Shown here in pieces: positions 1-11,287 of a stretch of 64,000 bases of DNA. The position numbers were made by a program, and so were the translations under genes. The number at the start of each line of letters is the position of its first letter. Position 1 is the first letter of the stretch. Under the pieces are notes generated by a model, which was given only the letters and a program-made list of their open reading frames with translations, was not told the DNA's origin and did no database searches. The DNA lies in assembly GCA_025266875.1 (NCBI GenBank), contig JALLLT010000020.1, positions 434,001 through 498,000 of the forward strand, read 5' to 3'. This DNA comes from Fennellomyces sp. T-0311. Lineage: Eukaryota > Mucoromycota > Mucoromycetes > Mucorales > Lichtheimiaceae.

Positions 1-160
1 TGGTGTGTGCAAGGTGATTTGGTGTGCGCGAGGTGAGTTGGTGTACGCAAGGTGAGTTGGTGTGCGCAAGGTGATTTCTATTCTCAGCACATTTTACTAA
101 AGTGACTGGGTGGTTTGGTGTGCGCGAGGTAAAAATTTGGTGTGCGCGAGGTAAAACCCA
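1..160. repeat. Two short minisatellite arrays at the window edge
   Basis: From base 1 to about 78 there are four imperfect copies of a 19-nt unit close to TTGGTGTGCGCAAGGTGAG. The variants are GTGTGT/GTGTAC and a final T for G. At about 113-160 a related unit, TTTGGTGTGCGCGAGGTAAA, occurs twice. Both share the core GGTGTGCGC(A/G)AGGT. The first array is cut by the window start, so its full copy number is unknown. No coding role is visible. Confidence 0.75.
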
Positions 161-1389
161 ACAATTTTCCACTGGTAAAATGGTTTTCGCTCCAATGAAG
201 GCAAGTGAAATGAAGGAACAGAATACTAAAAATGTATATAATAAGCCGGTATGACTTTCTGGTGAATAATTCTACTTTCAACACAGTTTTCCATGAACAT
301 CTACGCGGAGCTCAAGCCATGTAGTCTTGTTTTCTTTTTCTCGTTCATCTGTATGCTAGTGATAAAATTGCGAAGTGCTCATCTCAAAATGTTTGCGTGA
401 TGTAATGGTGTGCCCCATTACAGACATTTCCAACCTACAGTCCCGTTAATCGTCGCGCAGTATCTATATACGGTATCGATAGAAGTAGTGTGCGACAACC
501 CCTATGGCGCGCGGTTGGATAACGGACTTATGCATATAGTTTTATATATAATTCATAGATTGTAGATCATAGACACCTTAGTTATTACCTTTAATTTCTG
601 ACACCCGTATATAAATCAGGATTCCTGGATACAGGAATCCTCATCGTCTATATTCTTCTATAATCGGTCCAACTTCGGGTGATTGTTCACACTGACAAAC
701 CAACGTGCGAGATTGTAGGGTATCGCAATTTATCCCAAAGGTCCAAAAGGTCTTGCAAGGCTTTACAAGATCTTGGAAGACTGGAAGTACAAAAAGATAA
801 CTCTTGTCCGTGAAAGGTCTTGCAAAGATCTCCCAGAACCTCCCAAATGTCTACCAAACATCGCTCAAAGGTCGTCCAAAGATCATTCAAAGGTCCTTCA
901 AAGCATTTTAGAGATCTTCCAAAGTCTCTGGGAGGTTTGTCAAAGGCTTTCCAAAGCCTCTTGGAGGTCTTAAAAAGATTACTTCCGCTAAGTTAAAGTC
1001 AGAATTGCTTATCGAAGTCAATGAAATTTCACTTTTATTTTGCTCTTTAAGAATATAAAAGGGCATCATCTGATACATTTTCATAAAGTCTAAACTCATG
1101 AGATGCTGCCATGGCAGTTAAAAATTCTGTAAGTCAACCATGTCGTCGTATGCCATTCATTGTGTTCGTTTGTGCGGCACTTGCTCTTACCCAGTTTATC
1201 GATTTACCTCATCATTTCTTTAGAAAAGCATGTCTTTATACAATTCTGACCAGTATATCTTGTACCCATAGCTTCTGTGTTTCAGGTATGTATAATGTGT
1301 GCTGACATAGTTTCCCTATTTTATACCACATCTATATACCACAAAGCAGATATCTTGATTAGCTTTTAATTCATATTGGTTACTTAAAT
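161..1389. other. Gene-poor AT-rich stretch
   Basis: No ORF above about 67 codons with coding character is seen. The only structure recognised is the degenerate AAAGGTC-type repeat annotated separately at 735-980. The remainder is AT-rich sequence without recognisable genes. Confidence 0.5.
735..980. repeat. Degenerate 11-12 nt quasi-repeat (CAAAGGTCNTNC)
   Basis: This stretch is built of many imperfect copies of an 11-12 nt phrase, CAAAGGTC followed by NTNC, with variants AAAGATCATTC, AAAGGTCCTTC, AAAGGCTTTCC and AAAGCCTCTTGG. Because the unit AAGGTCTTCC has near-complementary forms (GGAAGACC-like), the tract could also fold on itself. Small ORFs run through it on both strands as a by-product of the repeat and do not look like genes. 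Confidence 0.6.
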
Positions 1390-2508
1390 TCAGAATATTA
1401 CCTGACTGTAGATAAATGCTATCAATGCCGGAGGTATTGTTCTTGGTGGCGGATCCAGTCTTCCCGCCCCTGCATGCGGATTAAACATAACTTTTTCGAT
1501 TACTTGGGCAATGAACGGGTTTACCATGAAGGCTCCGTTCAAGTCGTATCTCTCACGTGCAAATCCAATAATCAAATAAGCCACCCGAAAGTCGAAGATT
1601 TTTACACGTACCGTGAGCCATCAAGAAGATAGTAATACTGTTTAAATCCTTTTTTTGTACCGAGGATCCGAATAATCTTCATTTGGAACACTTGATTTCA
1701 CAAGATAAGTTTCGATTGTACAATGGCACGAACTCCCTCTGTTACTATTGACACTGTCGAACTAGAAATTCGTCATTAATAAGCCAATAACTCTAAGTCT
1801 TTTTATACTAAAGACTTCACGTACCTTTGTATTGTTACGTCATTGACAATATAATCTTCAGCTTTTGGATTCCTCAAACCTCTAGCCTTGCGCAAAAATT
1901 CGAAACACCCCCTATGGCCCCAATAGGTCCAGGAAATGCATTAATTAAAAATGTGTACCGTTTCACCATGGTATCAAAGGTATTGAGCTCAACGGGATCA
2001 TTAGTACATATGCAAACCGATTGACGATAAATGACTACTAATAACTTTAGTGAAGTATGAATCAATAGATGACTTGAACATGTACTTTCCAGTCGGAACC
2101 CGATGGATAGAGCGATTTCCTGAACTATGTGAGCGTTGCTCACTGAAGGTGGTGCTTAGAATCTTTGACATGGATATATTTATTCATTTGTTACCTTGAA
2201 ACTGTCAATGATGGAACACTTCTTCCAGTGATATGTATAGCGTATTAAAATTCTGTTCTTCCATCGTCACATGGTGGTGCAGGTGATGACAATGCAGACA
2301 ATGAGGTTGGTGGTCTTGCCAGACTTTCCGTGAGACCATCGAGAAATTCATCCATGATCTGTGTCCGTGGATGTACTGATGCTTCTTCAATACGGCTATA
2401 AGTAAAGCAATTGTCAGAATAAGTGTTGTATCGTTCAATTTGCTTATAAGTGCCTAATAGAATGCGGGCCATGCTGGATATCTTCATTAACAGAACGTGT
2501 GTGTTCAA
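1390..2508 (-). pseudogene. Possible multi-exon gene or gene relic, unknown product
   Basis: Three coding-like pieces lie in order on the minus strand. Around 2508-2245 is a peptide containing MDEFLDGLTESLARP. Around 2010-1874 is one containing NAFPGPIGAIGGVSNF. At 1584-1395 is a well-formed piece with GAFMVNPFIAQVIEKVMF and PPRTIPPALIAFIYSQ, which ends exactly at a GTAATA donor. The last piece has the feel of fungal DUF6532-like domains (a NPFI..VI..V.F motif followed by a helix), but this is only a visual resemblance. I could not join the pieces in one frame, so this is either a spliced gene I cannot resolve or a decayed one. Confidence 0.25.
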
Positions 2509-3329
2509 GAATGTGTCTACAAGAATAAGTATTAGGAACTATATTTTGTATAAAAGTACTGCCTACGATGGATCTTGTGGTTGTTGGTGCTGCCGTTGGT
2601 GCTGGTATAACTGCGTATTTGGGTACTGATAGCTACATCTACATGAAATATTAAGTTACATCACTTATAATATAAAATCTCTTTTACATACGGTTGGGAC
2701 GGTGAATTTTACAAATATCGGCAATTCTGAATATCAGACGTGAACAGCAGATGCTCAGATAAAGTTACATCACCTGTGTTCCGCCTAATGATAAATATTA
2801 GCTACCTATGAAGTCGAGAGTAGATTAAATTCGTACCGTATACTATGTTCTTGAGATGAGCTTGGTCTGTGATACGAGGATTCTATGCGGATACTGTTTA
2901 AGCATTGAGACATACATCTAAGTTCTGCTTTGCTCAAAAAAAAATAATAAAGATGTTAAATACAACAAACCTAGCAGGTGGACACAGTTCTCTGGTCCTA
3001 TTTGAGGGGATCGGATAGTCTTCACGTAACTGGCTTAAAAATCCATCATGATCAATCATTGATATTGCTAGATAGTGTATCTAGGTGAAAATTGGGCTGG
3101 GTTGAAGCTCCTTGGGGAAGTAGAGATGCCCCCGCCAAGGATCTTAAGACTTAACGCGGAGAAGAAGATCCCATAAGATCCAGGGAAACGGTGAGACTTG
3201 TCCAATGGATTCCATAGTTAACGCATATTCGGTACACCGGAAGCTGACATTTTTTTCGTCGAGAAACAAGAAATTTGATCCCCGCCGGCCGCTGGTGTTA
3301 AGTGATCCGTAAGTCACGCGAAGTTCGTT
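2509..3329. other. Non-coding stretch before the 107-bp array
   Basis: About 820 bp of mostly AT-rich sequence. No convincing ORF, promoter or repeat was recognised. Confidence 0.4.
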
Positions 3330-3966
3330 AGGGCGTCTTGTTTCCAAGCAGAAGCTTCAGCATCTGAGTCGAGCAAACGAACGAGTGGGTGTATGCACAA
3401 GCACAATCGTGAGTCTGCTGCATCTGCGAGATCTTTAGGGCGTCTTGTTTCCAAGCAGAAGCTTTAGCATCTGAGTCGAACAAGCGAACGAGTGGGTGTA
3501 TGCACAAGCACAATCGTGAGTCTGCTGCATCTGCGAGATTTTTAGGGCGTCTTGTTTCCAAGCAGAAGCTTTAGCATCTGAGTCGAACAAGCGAACGAGT
3601 GGGTGTATGCACAAGCACAATCGTGAGTCTGCTGCATCTGCGAGATTTTTAGGGCGTCTTGTTTCCAAGCAGAAGCTTCAGCATCTGAGTCGAGCAAACG
3701 AACGAGTGGGTGTATGCACAAGCACAATCGTGAGTCTGCTGCATCTGCGAGATCTTTAGGGCGTCTTGTTTCCAAGCAGAAGCTTCAGCATCTGAGTCGA
3801 ACAAGCGAACGAGTGGGTGTATGCACAAGCATAATCGTGAGTCTGCTGCATCTGCGAGATCTTTAGGGCGTCTTGTTTCCAAGCAGAAGCTTTAGCATCT
3901 GAGTCGAACAAGCGAACGAGTGGGTGTATGCACAAGCACAATCGTGAGTCTGCTGCATCTGCGAAC
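3330..3966. repeat. Six-copy 107-bp tandem repeat
   Basis: Units begin with AGGGCGTCTTGTTTCCAAGC at 3330, 3437, 3544, 3651, 3758 and 3865, an exact 107-nt period. Copies differ at only a few positions (for example AGCTTCAGC/AGCTTTAGC, CGAGCAAACG/CGAACAAGCG, AGATCTTT/AGATTTTT). The last unit stops near 3966, just before the AGATC part. Because 107 is not a multiple of three, each unit shifts frame. Overlapping 77-codon minus-strand ORFs, each spanning two units in two frames, therefore appear at every repeat; they are an artefact of the array and not a protein family. Confidence 0.95.
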
Positions 3967-4769
3967 GTTGTATTATCTGTGCCATCTGTTGGATTAAAAG
4001 GGCTCATGATAAAGAAAACAAATCACAAATTCAAGAAGCTCTTGTTGGTTTGGGAAGGTAATCTAGTAATGCAAGCGTATTGTTTAGTCACCTTCCCTTC
4101 AATATCTATGTTGTAGTGCAATTCATTTCTTTATCGCGTGCAAGTACTCTCTTCTCTATTCTACTTGAATGGAATAGAGCGGGTATACTCATGTCAAAAG
4201 ACATTATAATAGTATAAAAATATCTTTCTATTTGTAGTGATCCGAATTGCTGGCATGCACTGGGATACCCAAGAGGATAATGGAATACTAAAGGTAGATG
4301 CCATGGGAAAAGTCGAAGTGCCTTGTTATTAACTGATTTTCTTTGCTAACTTGACAGTGATGCCCCTCGTACTTGATATTTGATGGTGTCCGAACAAACC
4401 TATACGTTTATTGCCATTCAGTAGTCGATATCCATTCGAGTTATCCCGTTCAAGTCATGCAATTAAATTCATTATCATACCAACTACTATTAAGACGATT
4501 CAACCCTGACCTCTGAATTAGCTTTACGTGCTGGCGCCACGTGCCAGGTATTTTATCCTACCACAGTTTTAGCTCTATGTTCCAGAAAGAGAATGTAAAA
4601 TCGCACATAATTATTTGCGGTCATATATAATTCTGCGGTGAATTGTATCGTTGCATCTTTGTTGTATTGAAAAACCGCGGATACGAACGCATATAATTGA
4701 AAACATACACGCGTCTAGCAATACATGTTATACATTGTGCTAGAGCATCGATTAAGTAGTGTAAGCACG
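3967..4769. other. Intergenic stretch between array and foldback element
   Basis: About 800 bp with no supported gene. A 62-codon plus-strand ORF (3928-4116) begins inside the tandem array and is not credible. Confidence 0.4.
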
Positions 4770-4771
4770 TA

Positions 4772-5970
4772 GTGCGGGGTCGTATAATTTGACGGTAAAC
4801 TTTGACGGTAATGCCGGAATTTCGCCGGATATCTACCGGACAAGTCCCCGGATTTTTACCATCACAATTGCTATTTGTGGCCATGACGGTAACTTTTTGA
4901 CGGTAAAAAAGTTGACGGTAGAATACATGGCGGTAAAAAATTGCCATACATGGCTCTGACGGTAAGTGACGAAAGAAGTTCGATGGTAACTGTTTATTAT
5001 GACAATATAAACACAATTGATTTACCATAATGTTTACTTGATACTATTGCTGTAATGGTTGGGAGCTGCTGCTTTACCAGCTGTAGACAATATATGGGTA
5101 GTTGCACTCCGAATTCTGTTGTACTGGTTGCTTACTTCGTTAGGAATGATAACTTTAAGTGACATACATTGTTGGTATGATATTGCTACTTCGGTGTGAA
5201 TGAAGGAATGAAATCGCTGTCATATAAGCTATGTACCAGATTTTTAAAGTTGATGTTAAAACTATTTCTGAAGCTGCGCATTGTCAAGAGTTAACGGGCG
5301 TAGCAAGGGTTGGCACTATATCTTTCATGTTGTATAGCGAGTTACATTGTGTTGCGAAGCAAGTTACGGAAGAAGTATTTAAAAAGGAGATCCAGTGTAA
5401 CTCCACTGGAAGTCGTCTCGCCGGAAACCTGGTTGTGTTACCTTATCGTGGGTGCGCTATATTAATAGCTTCAACATCGACTTTAAAAATCTGGTACATA
5501 GCTTCTGTATGACAGCGATTTCATTCCTTCATTCACACCGAAGTAGCAATATCATACCAACAATGTATGTCACTTAAAGTTATCATTCCTAACGAAGTAA
5601 GCAACCAGTACAACAGAATTCGGAGTGCAACTACCCATATATTGTCTACAGCTGGTAAAGCAGCAGCTCCCAACCATTACAGCAATAGTATCAAGTAAAC
5701 ATTATGGTAAATCAATTATGTTTATATTGTCATAATAAATATTTACCATCAAACTTTTTTCGTCACTTACCGTCAGAGCCATGTATGGCAATTTTTTACC
5801 GCCATGTATTCTACCGTCAACTTTTTTACCGTCAAAAAGTTACCGTCATGGCCACGAATAGCAATTGTGATGGTAAAAATCCGGGGACTTGTCCGGTAGA
5901 TATCCGGCGAAATTCCGGCATTACCGTCAGATTTACCGTCAAAGTTTACCTTCAAATTATACGACCCCAC
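4772..5970. mobile_element. Foldback / long-TIR non-autonomous DNA transposon
   Basis: The two ends are inverted copies. The left begins GTGCGGGGTCGTATAATTTG, and the right is the reverse complement of GTGGGGTCGTATAATTTGA. Homology runs inward for about 0.5 kb on each side (about 4772-5266 and 5463-5970), leaving a unique loop of about 200 bp. The element is flanked by TA at 4770-4771 and TA at 5971-5972, as expected for a TA target-site duplication (Tc1/mariner-type). The outer 200 bp of each arm carry many TGACGGTAA motifs, which may be transposase-binding sites. Small ORFs inside encode no transposase, so the element would need transposase in trans. Superfamily assignment is inferred from the TA flanks only. 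Confidence 0.88.
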
Positions 5971-5972
5971 TA

Positions 5973-6928
5973 AAATACTAGGTGCACAGTAGTTCTAAAG
6001 CTATATATTAAAGGTGCATAGTATCGTATCCATCGCCCTCCTCCAGTAAGCGTTTCCCCAGGGCAACCTCTGCTATATCTGCTCCTATTCTTACAACAAA
6101 ACCCTATACAGTTACATGTTCATTGGTTTAGTTTCTAACTATATGTCGGCTGGCCGTTAATAATCTGAACTTGCACATTAAGAGGACCACTTGAATTGTC
6201 TCCAACCTCGGTGGTAAGACAGATTAGCTTATTGTATCGAGAAAGCGTTCATTACGATCCATCAACAGTAATGATTTTCAAGTCGAACCTGGAATTTAAC
6301 GGCTACAAACAAGTGCATGAGCGATTTGATATCTTGAAATCCATTCCGCTCATCAACAAGCGGTTACATCGTTATTGGGTATAAGTCCTGGGATAATGAT
6401 GTAAAAAACGTAGATAATACGCTTCAACAGTATAAAAGCATATTGTCAGTCTTCTATGGTTGGGTGATTAAGTGACACAACATCTCTCTCATATCTTTTT
6501 ATTTTACATGTATCATGTATTGGGCTATGCTTGAGAAGGCTGATAAATATCTTGAGTACCTATATGCAAGCAGTGTGGTTTATAAGTGCATACAGTGAAT
6601 AACAGGGATATACAAAGAAATATGTTAAGAACTTTACAGGAGAAAGAGTACTTCCGTGAATATACAATAACAGGTGAGGCGAACTTTAGGAAGAAGAAGA
6701 TGCTTTGGAGTTGCCGGTAAAGAGCTTTTTGGGTGATGGTGCTGGTGAATTTTGGTTCGCTTGATTCCGTTTGCGGGGTGCTGGGAGGATGGGTGTCGTG
6801 AGGCAAGGCGGCAAGATGAGTTTTGGTGAGGTGTTCTCAAAATTCAGCTTGGGTGTTCTTTTAGCCAGCTGATAGCTCTTGATAACTGATAACGAGTCAT
6901 CCACAATCATCTAAGCAATTTATAAGCA
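5973..6928. other. Intergenic stretch with one short ORF of uncertain status
   Basis: A plus-strand ORF at about 6180-6384 (contains VVRQISLLYRES and FDILKSIPLINKR, ends at TAA inside a GTATAAG string) looks more protein-like than the surroundings. It has no recognisable relatives and no clear partner exon. The rest is AT-rich and featureless. Confidence 0.3.
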
Positions 6929-8639
6929 TTATGTACCAACTTTGTATATTCGATATACTTTTGCTTGGAGCACCAGCTGAAGAATGGGAAAAAGTTGGGA
7001 AACTACGAGATCTGAATGCCGTGGAACTTCATATTTTTCAGATTCAACAATTCGACAGATATAACCTCCAGGGCTGTCCATCACTGATAGGGACATTGTC
7101 AAACCTCCATGACTATTTAGAACTGTAATTCGCTATCCCATTAAACAAGATAAACTTACCTGTCTGGTTGAAACAGACAATTTTCAACTTTCTCGCAGTC
7201 TCAGCATCGTTTTTCGTCTTTGCGATCGCCGAATGCAACATGTCCTTCATAGTCCGTGGGCTGAGCAGGCTGCTCTCAACTATTTCTTTCCGGTCTGGTA
7301 CAGGACTGAGGTTGATGCCGATCTCTGAACACCCGTATTCTAGACCGTTCTGCACGAGCACCAAATCTGGTCGGATCGAGGCTTTTTTGTCGGAAACCAT
7401 CGACAATCCTGTAACCCTTCGTTCACCACTTACTCGCTGTGATGTTGCTAAACAAGTTTTGTTCCTGGAGGTACCATTAAGCGTTAATATGAAGCGTACT
7501 TGAGAATGACCATCATTATGTTATATACCTGGTCGTGATAATTTTGGACGAATGAAAGAAACGGTCAAAAGGACCCCAGATGTGGGTGACGAAATCCTCT
7601 TCAGTCCATGACTTGACGTTGTCAAAAACATCATCCAAGTAATAGCCAACAAACTGCTGTATGACATTTTGCAGCTTGTACAAGTCTTCGTTTGTCCTAG
7701 GATTATACGGGCCAAGTTCGTTTGTTTTCTCAATCAGAAAATCGAGAACGTCATCCTTTGGCTGGTTGTCGTAGGTATCAAATAGCTCTTGTACGTGGCT
7801 GTGCAGCGTTGGCAACGAGTAATTGCCATACGAACGGATGGCGACTAAGCTCTCCTCATCGAACTCTTGTTCCCAGCACGGGTCACTCAAATTCAGTATA
7901 AAGGAGTGAGCCGGGCTATATAATTCGTTTCCGTAAGTAGTAAATCTTCTCAAAAAGAATGACATGATACTTACTGTTCATGAGTTGCACGGGTGCCAAA
8001 ATTATACATAATGTCTTCGACATAGACACCGTCTCGAATTTCCCATTTGTCTTCCTTCTTCATTGCATTATACGTGCGGTCAAACTCTGACCTCGCCTCA
8101 GGTGTAAGCATATGTGAGTTATTCTTTGATGCCTTCATGAAGAAAAGCATTAGTGTTAGTAACTTAAGTTATTGCGAGTTTAAGGCATACTTACTCCAGA
8201 GGACGAGAACACGGTTTCATTAGAAGGTGAAGCTGAAGAATTTGACTGTTGCTTAGAGTTCTGGCTTTTTTGATTTTGTTGCTCGAGAAATTTCAAGACT
8301 CGGACGAAATCAATGTCCTGTTTGTCATTAACCTGTTGTTTTTAAGCTGTTAAGAAATCACTGGAATTCTAGTATGGTATAATATTACCATGGTAACATC
8401 GAGTTTTTTAGCAGCGTCACCTAAATGCGCCCTCCACATCCGGTCCACCACATCCCATTGATCTCCAGTGGTATTATCGACAATTAGCTGCAGGTTGTCA
8501 TTCCAGAACTGCGTAAATGAAAGCTGCTGCTTCTTCGCGACAATTCCTTTTATGTACGCTTCAATGACTACTACAAGTTAGTCTCCGAGAGTTAAAGAAG
8601 ACAATAATACAAACCTTGATCTAGATCTTTGGCTTCCAT
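6929..8639 (-). CDS. Seven-exon gene for unknown 462-aa protein
   Basis: I do not recognise a named domain. Seven exons join in one frame: 8639-8615, 8570-8389, 8332-8195, 8132-7975, 7915-7529, 7464-7160 and 7122-6929, total 1389 nt. Introns are 44-64 nt with GT-AG ends and good branch sites such as TACTAAC. The start MEAKDLDQ is the first ATG continuous with exon 2. Features seen are a Ser/Gln/Asn-rich linker around residues 90-115, a motif WTEEDFVTHIWGPFDRFF near residue 240, and RPDLVLVQNGLEYGCSEIG near residue 315. The latter has an acidic pair separated by about 11 residues and recalls PD-(D/E)xK-like nuclease cores, though the usual Lys is not evident. The protein ends with a hydrophobic VSQLFPILQLVLQAKVYRIY segment. 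This arrangement resembles lineage-specific, expanded hypothetical families of Mucoromycota; that is an impression from memory, not a search. Intact splicing argues that it is a live gene. Confidence 0.7.
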
Positions 8640-9649
8640 GGCAACGAAAATAGGGACAACAACTGGTCAATCCTGCGTCTACGCGTATTTTTGCGTGCCT
8701 CAGCTGAGAATAAAAAACCCATAATGCCGCAAGCAACCTTAACAAAGCATATGATTTGATCCGCTCGTTCACGGCCGCATTGCTGTAATAAGACTCCCTG
8801 AGCGTCCGTGTGTGCTTCAGGTTGACCTACGCTCAACAAACCAGTCCATTGCTCAAGGACACGAGCAACTTGTCAGATAGCATATCTTCTGCCTTCGAAT
8901 GATCTCCACAGGTTGATCACGCCATTGAATGGATTCCTTCGCTAGTCATGTTCGGCGGCAATTACAGGTGCGTTCTTGGCAAGCTCTCAATTGAATCCAT
9001 GTGTCAGTAGTGATATGTCGTTACGAGTATCTGTGTAATATACCTTCTTCCCCTTCTTGCTTTTTCGCCTATAATTCACGCTGTATGACTCTTGCTCGAT
9101 ACGCCCGTGTGTCGAAGTACAGGGTTCTGGCAAGTTGAGGTCGCTAACTGTGAATGCTTCCTTTGAATTATTAGCCCATATTAGAGCCTGATACGCAAGC
9201 GTTACAACTAATCACCAGTAAGAGTCTTTCCCGTAAGTGTTCCCTGAACTAATCCACGGCATACGCACCATGGTATTGCTCCAAGACAGTTGGCTTTTTT
9301 GAAGAAGCGGGATGCTGAACGGTGATCACATGTTATTATCGTTGGTTTCACGCAAGCGCTTGCCGGAGGCAGAGGTTCGCCATCAACATCTTTTCGTTTG
9401 TTCTTCTGTCGAACTCCATGGCCCTTGCTTCCACTTGTAATGTTTTACGTGGAAGTCGACGTCGTATTTCGGAAGTGATATCGTCTGAGACACAACCATG
9501 TGCCCATTATTCGTAGCGCCAAGAGCCTGCTTGCCCACATTGAACAGTAAGTCCATCCGGGTGGAGACATCCGGGGCTTCAGATCTGGAATCCGCTACCG
9601 TGGCCTTGGAGCTGTTAGTTGCTTGACTTGGCCGAGCTATAGCTGCCAA
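8640..9649 (-). pseudogene. Broken coding-like region upstream of the unknown gene
   Basis: Minus-strand peptides run in the same direction but in different frames: an 88-codon ORF (9649-9383, containing MDLLFNVGKQALGATNNG), then ITCDHRSASRFFKKANCLGA (about 9325-9265), then ANNSKEAFTVSDLNLPEP (about 9175-9125), then CGRERADQIICFVKVACG (about 8790-8735). Stops and frame changes separate them, and I found no set of splice sites that links them. A decayed gene is the simplest reading. An unresolved multi-exon gene, or extra 5' exons of the 6929-8639 gene, are alternatives. Confidence 0.3.
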
Positions 9650-11287
9650 TCAACTGCAGTAAAAAAAGTGATTAGTACTGTACGCTGTTAAAGTACTGAG
9701 TATTTACTTTACGCACGCTGTATTTATACAATCTGAAGTCTTTCAACTCCTTAATCTTGCAAAATATGGTAATCGTCCTATTCAAACGCACAATAATCCT
9801 GTGGCCGAAGTTGTCGCATAGATATAATATCTTGTGTCGTATTCCCGACATACACCACCATCCATGGTTACATGCTTTTCCTTAGTCCTTGTTTATATCC
9901 GTTGTTATTGCGACATCAACAACCGTACAGTTATCGTTTGCCTTATTTGCTTGCGTGTGCAACCTCGATCCGGCTTTACTGATCATGCAGGGCAACTCCG
10001 TTAACTAAGGCTCTGTATGACCTTCGGCCTCATTAACATTAGACGGCAAGGTCATTAGAGACTCGGCGATAACATGGATCTTTGGACTACTAGACAAAAG
10101 TATTCATCTTCTCCGTCCCGACTCATCATTATTATAAATAGAGAGTAGTTTTCCTCAATAAAACATTATCTTATTTTCTGGTCTCGTCATTCGAAAGCCT
10201 TTTCTCGTTAAGCGATACCACACCTTGGCTTCGTCGAAAAGGTCGATATCATTATGTATCCATGCTTTGTGCCTATGAAGCTGACATGATTGGAGACTCT
10301 TGTCCCTTCGGCGTGACCTCAAGTGGTCCGATCACGATGGTGAGTAGGCATCTCGTAAATATTTGAAGGATTCGCTGCCAACGCATGTATTTCGTACAGC
10401 ACGACTTCTGGGCACATGTATGTCGCGTATAAAGTCCTTGAAACTGAAGCAGGATGGCTTTGGATAGGGGAATGACGGACAACTCCAACAGTAAACCGGA
10501 ATTATCCGAATTAGCAACAAAAGGTGCTGCTTATCTGCTTAATTACTCTGACCTCTGGCTCACCAAGATTCTTCAAACGAGATTGCTTAGGTATCTTGAA
10601 TTCCGTGACGTGCATGCTGATCAACCTTGGGGATCGAAAGATCTTCTTGACCAGTGCTAAAATGCCACATAGTCAGCGCATCTTCAGAGGCGACTGCTCG
10701 GTACCATTGAGGGTGGGAAATTATGCTGAAGGCACTTTGTTTACTCATTCCATGCCTCTCTTGGAACCGCCTGATTTTTACCTTGGACATGTCAACTTCG
10801 AACCGTTTTATGAGTGCCTAAACATCCACAGCCTCTCACAGCATACATGTAATACTCGCGAATATCCATTTGCCAACCAGATGTTGTATCCAACATACAC
10901 ATATGCCTCACAAGGTTCTTTATCACCATCGCTGCCTCTCCAGCGAATAAAAGCTTTACACTTGTTCCGCCACTCTTCAGCAAATAAGGGCTCTACACTT
11001 GTTCCCCACTTCTTACTTCCGACATCGGAACTTTAGGCTTCATGCTTAACAAACTATTACACTTCGGCTGGCATCCAGTCATCAATGAGGATAAAAGCTG
11101 TTATATAAAAATCGGTATATGCCTTACTTCAGATGTCGACTCCGTTACACAGCTCACACAAAGCTTGATATTGAGTAATAAATCACAGGAGATGCCCATT
11201 TTTAGTGCTTAGATCTCCGATAAGTAGTTCCCTTGCTTTCTAAGGGATAACCACTTTCAAAAGTTTGACTATGTTGGCTCATCCGCT
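9650..11287. other. Gene-poor stretch
   Basis: About 1.6 kb. The longest ORF (10524-11036 plus, 170 codons) has no recognisable motif and uses an irregular composition. I see no supporting splice sites or promoter, so I do not call a gene. No repeats were recognised. Confidence 0.35.

Noticed and set aside
3328..4007. Series of 77-83 codon minus-strand ORFs
   Set aside because: They are produced by the 107-bp tandem array, each reading two units in two frames, with no start or splice support.
4621..5028. 135-codon minus ORF and its mirror at 5704-5973
   Set aside because: They lie in the two arms of the foldback element and read through the TGACGGTAA repeats (FYRQLFYRQ). They are structural repeats, not protein.
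10524..11036. 170-codon plus-strand ORF
   Set aside because: Length is only modestly above chance in this AT/GC-mixed region. There is no motif, no splice context, and the composition is irregular.
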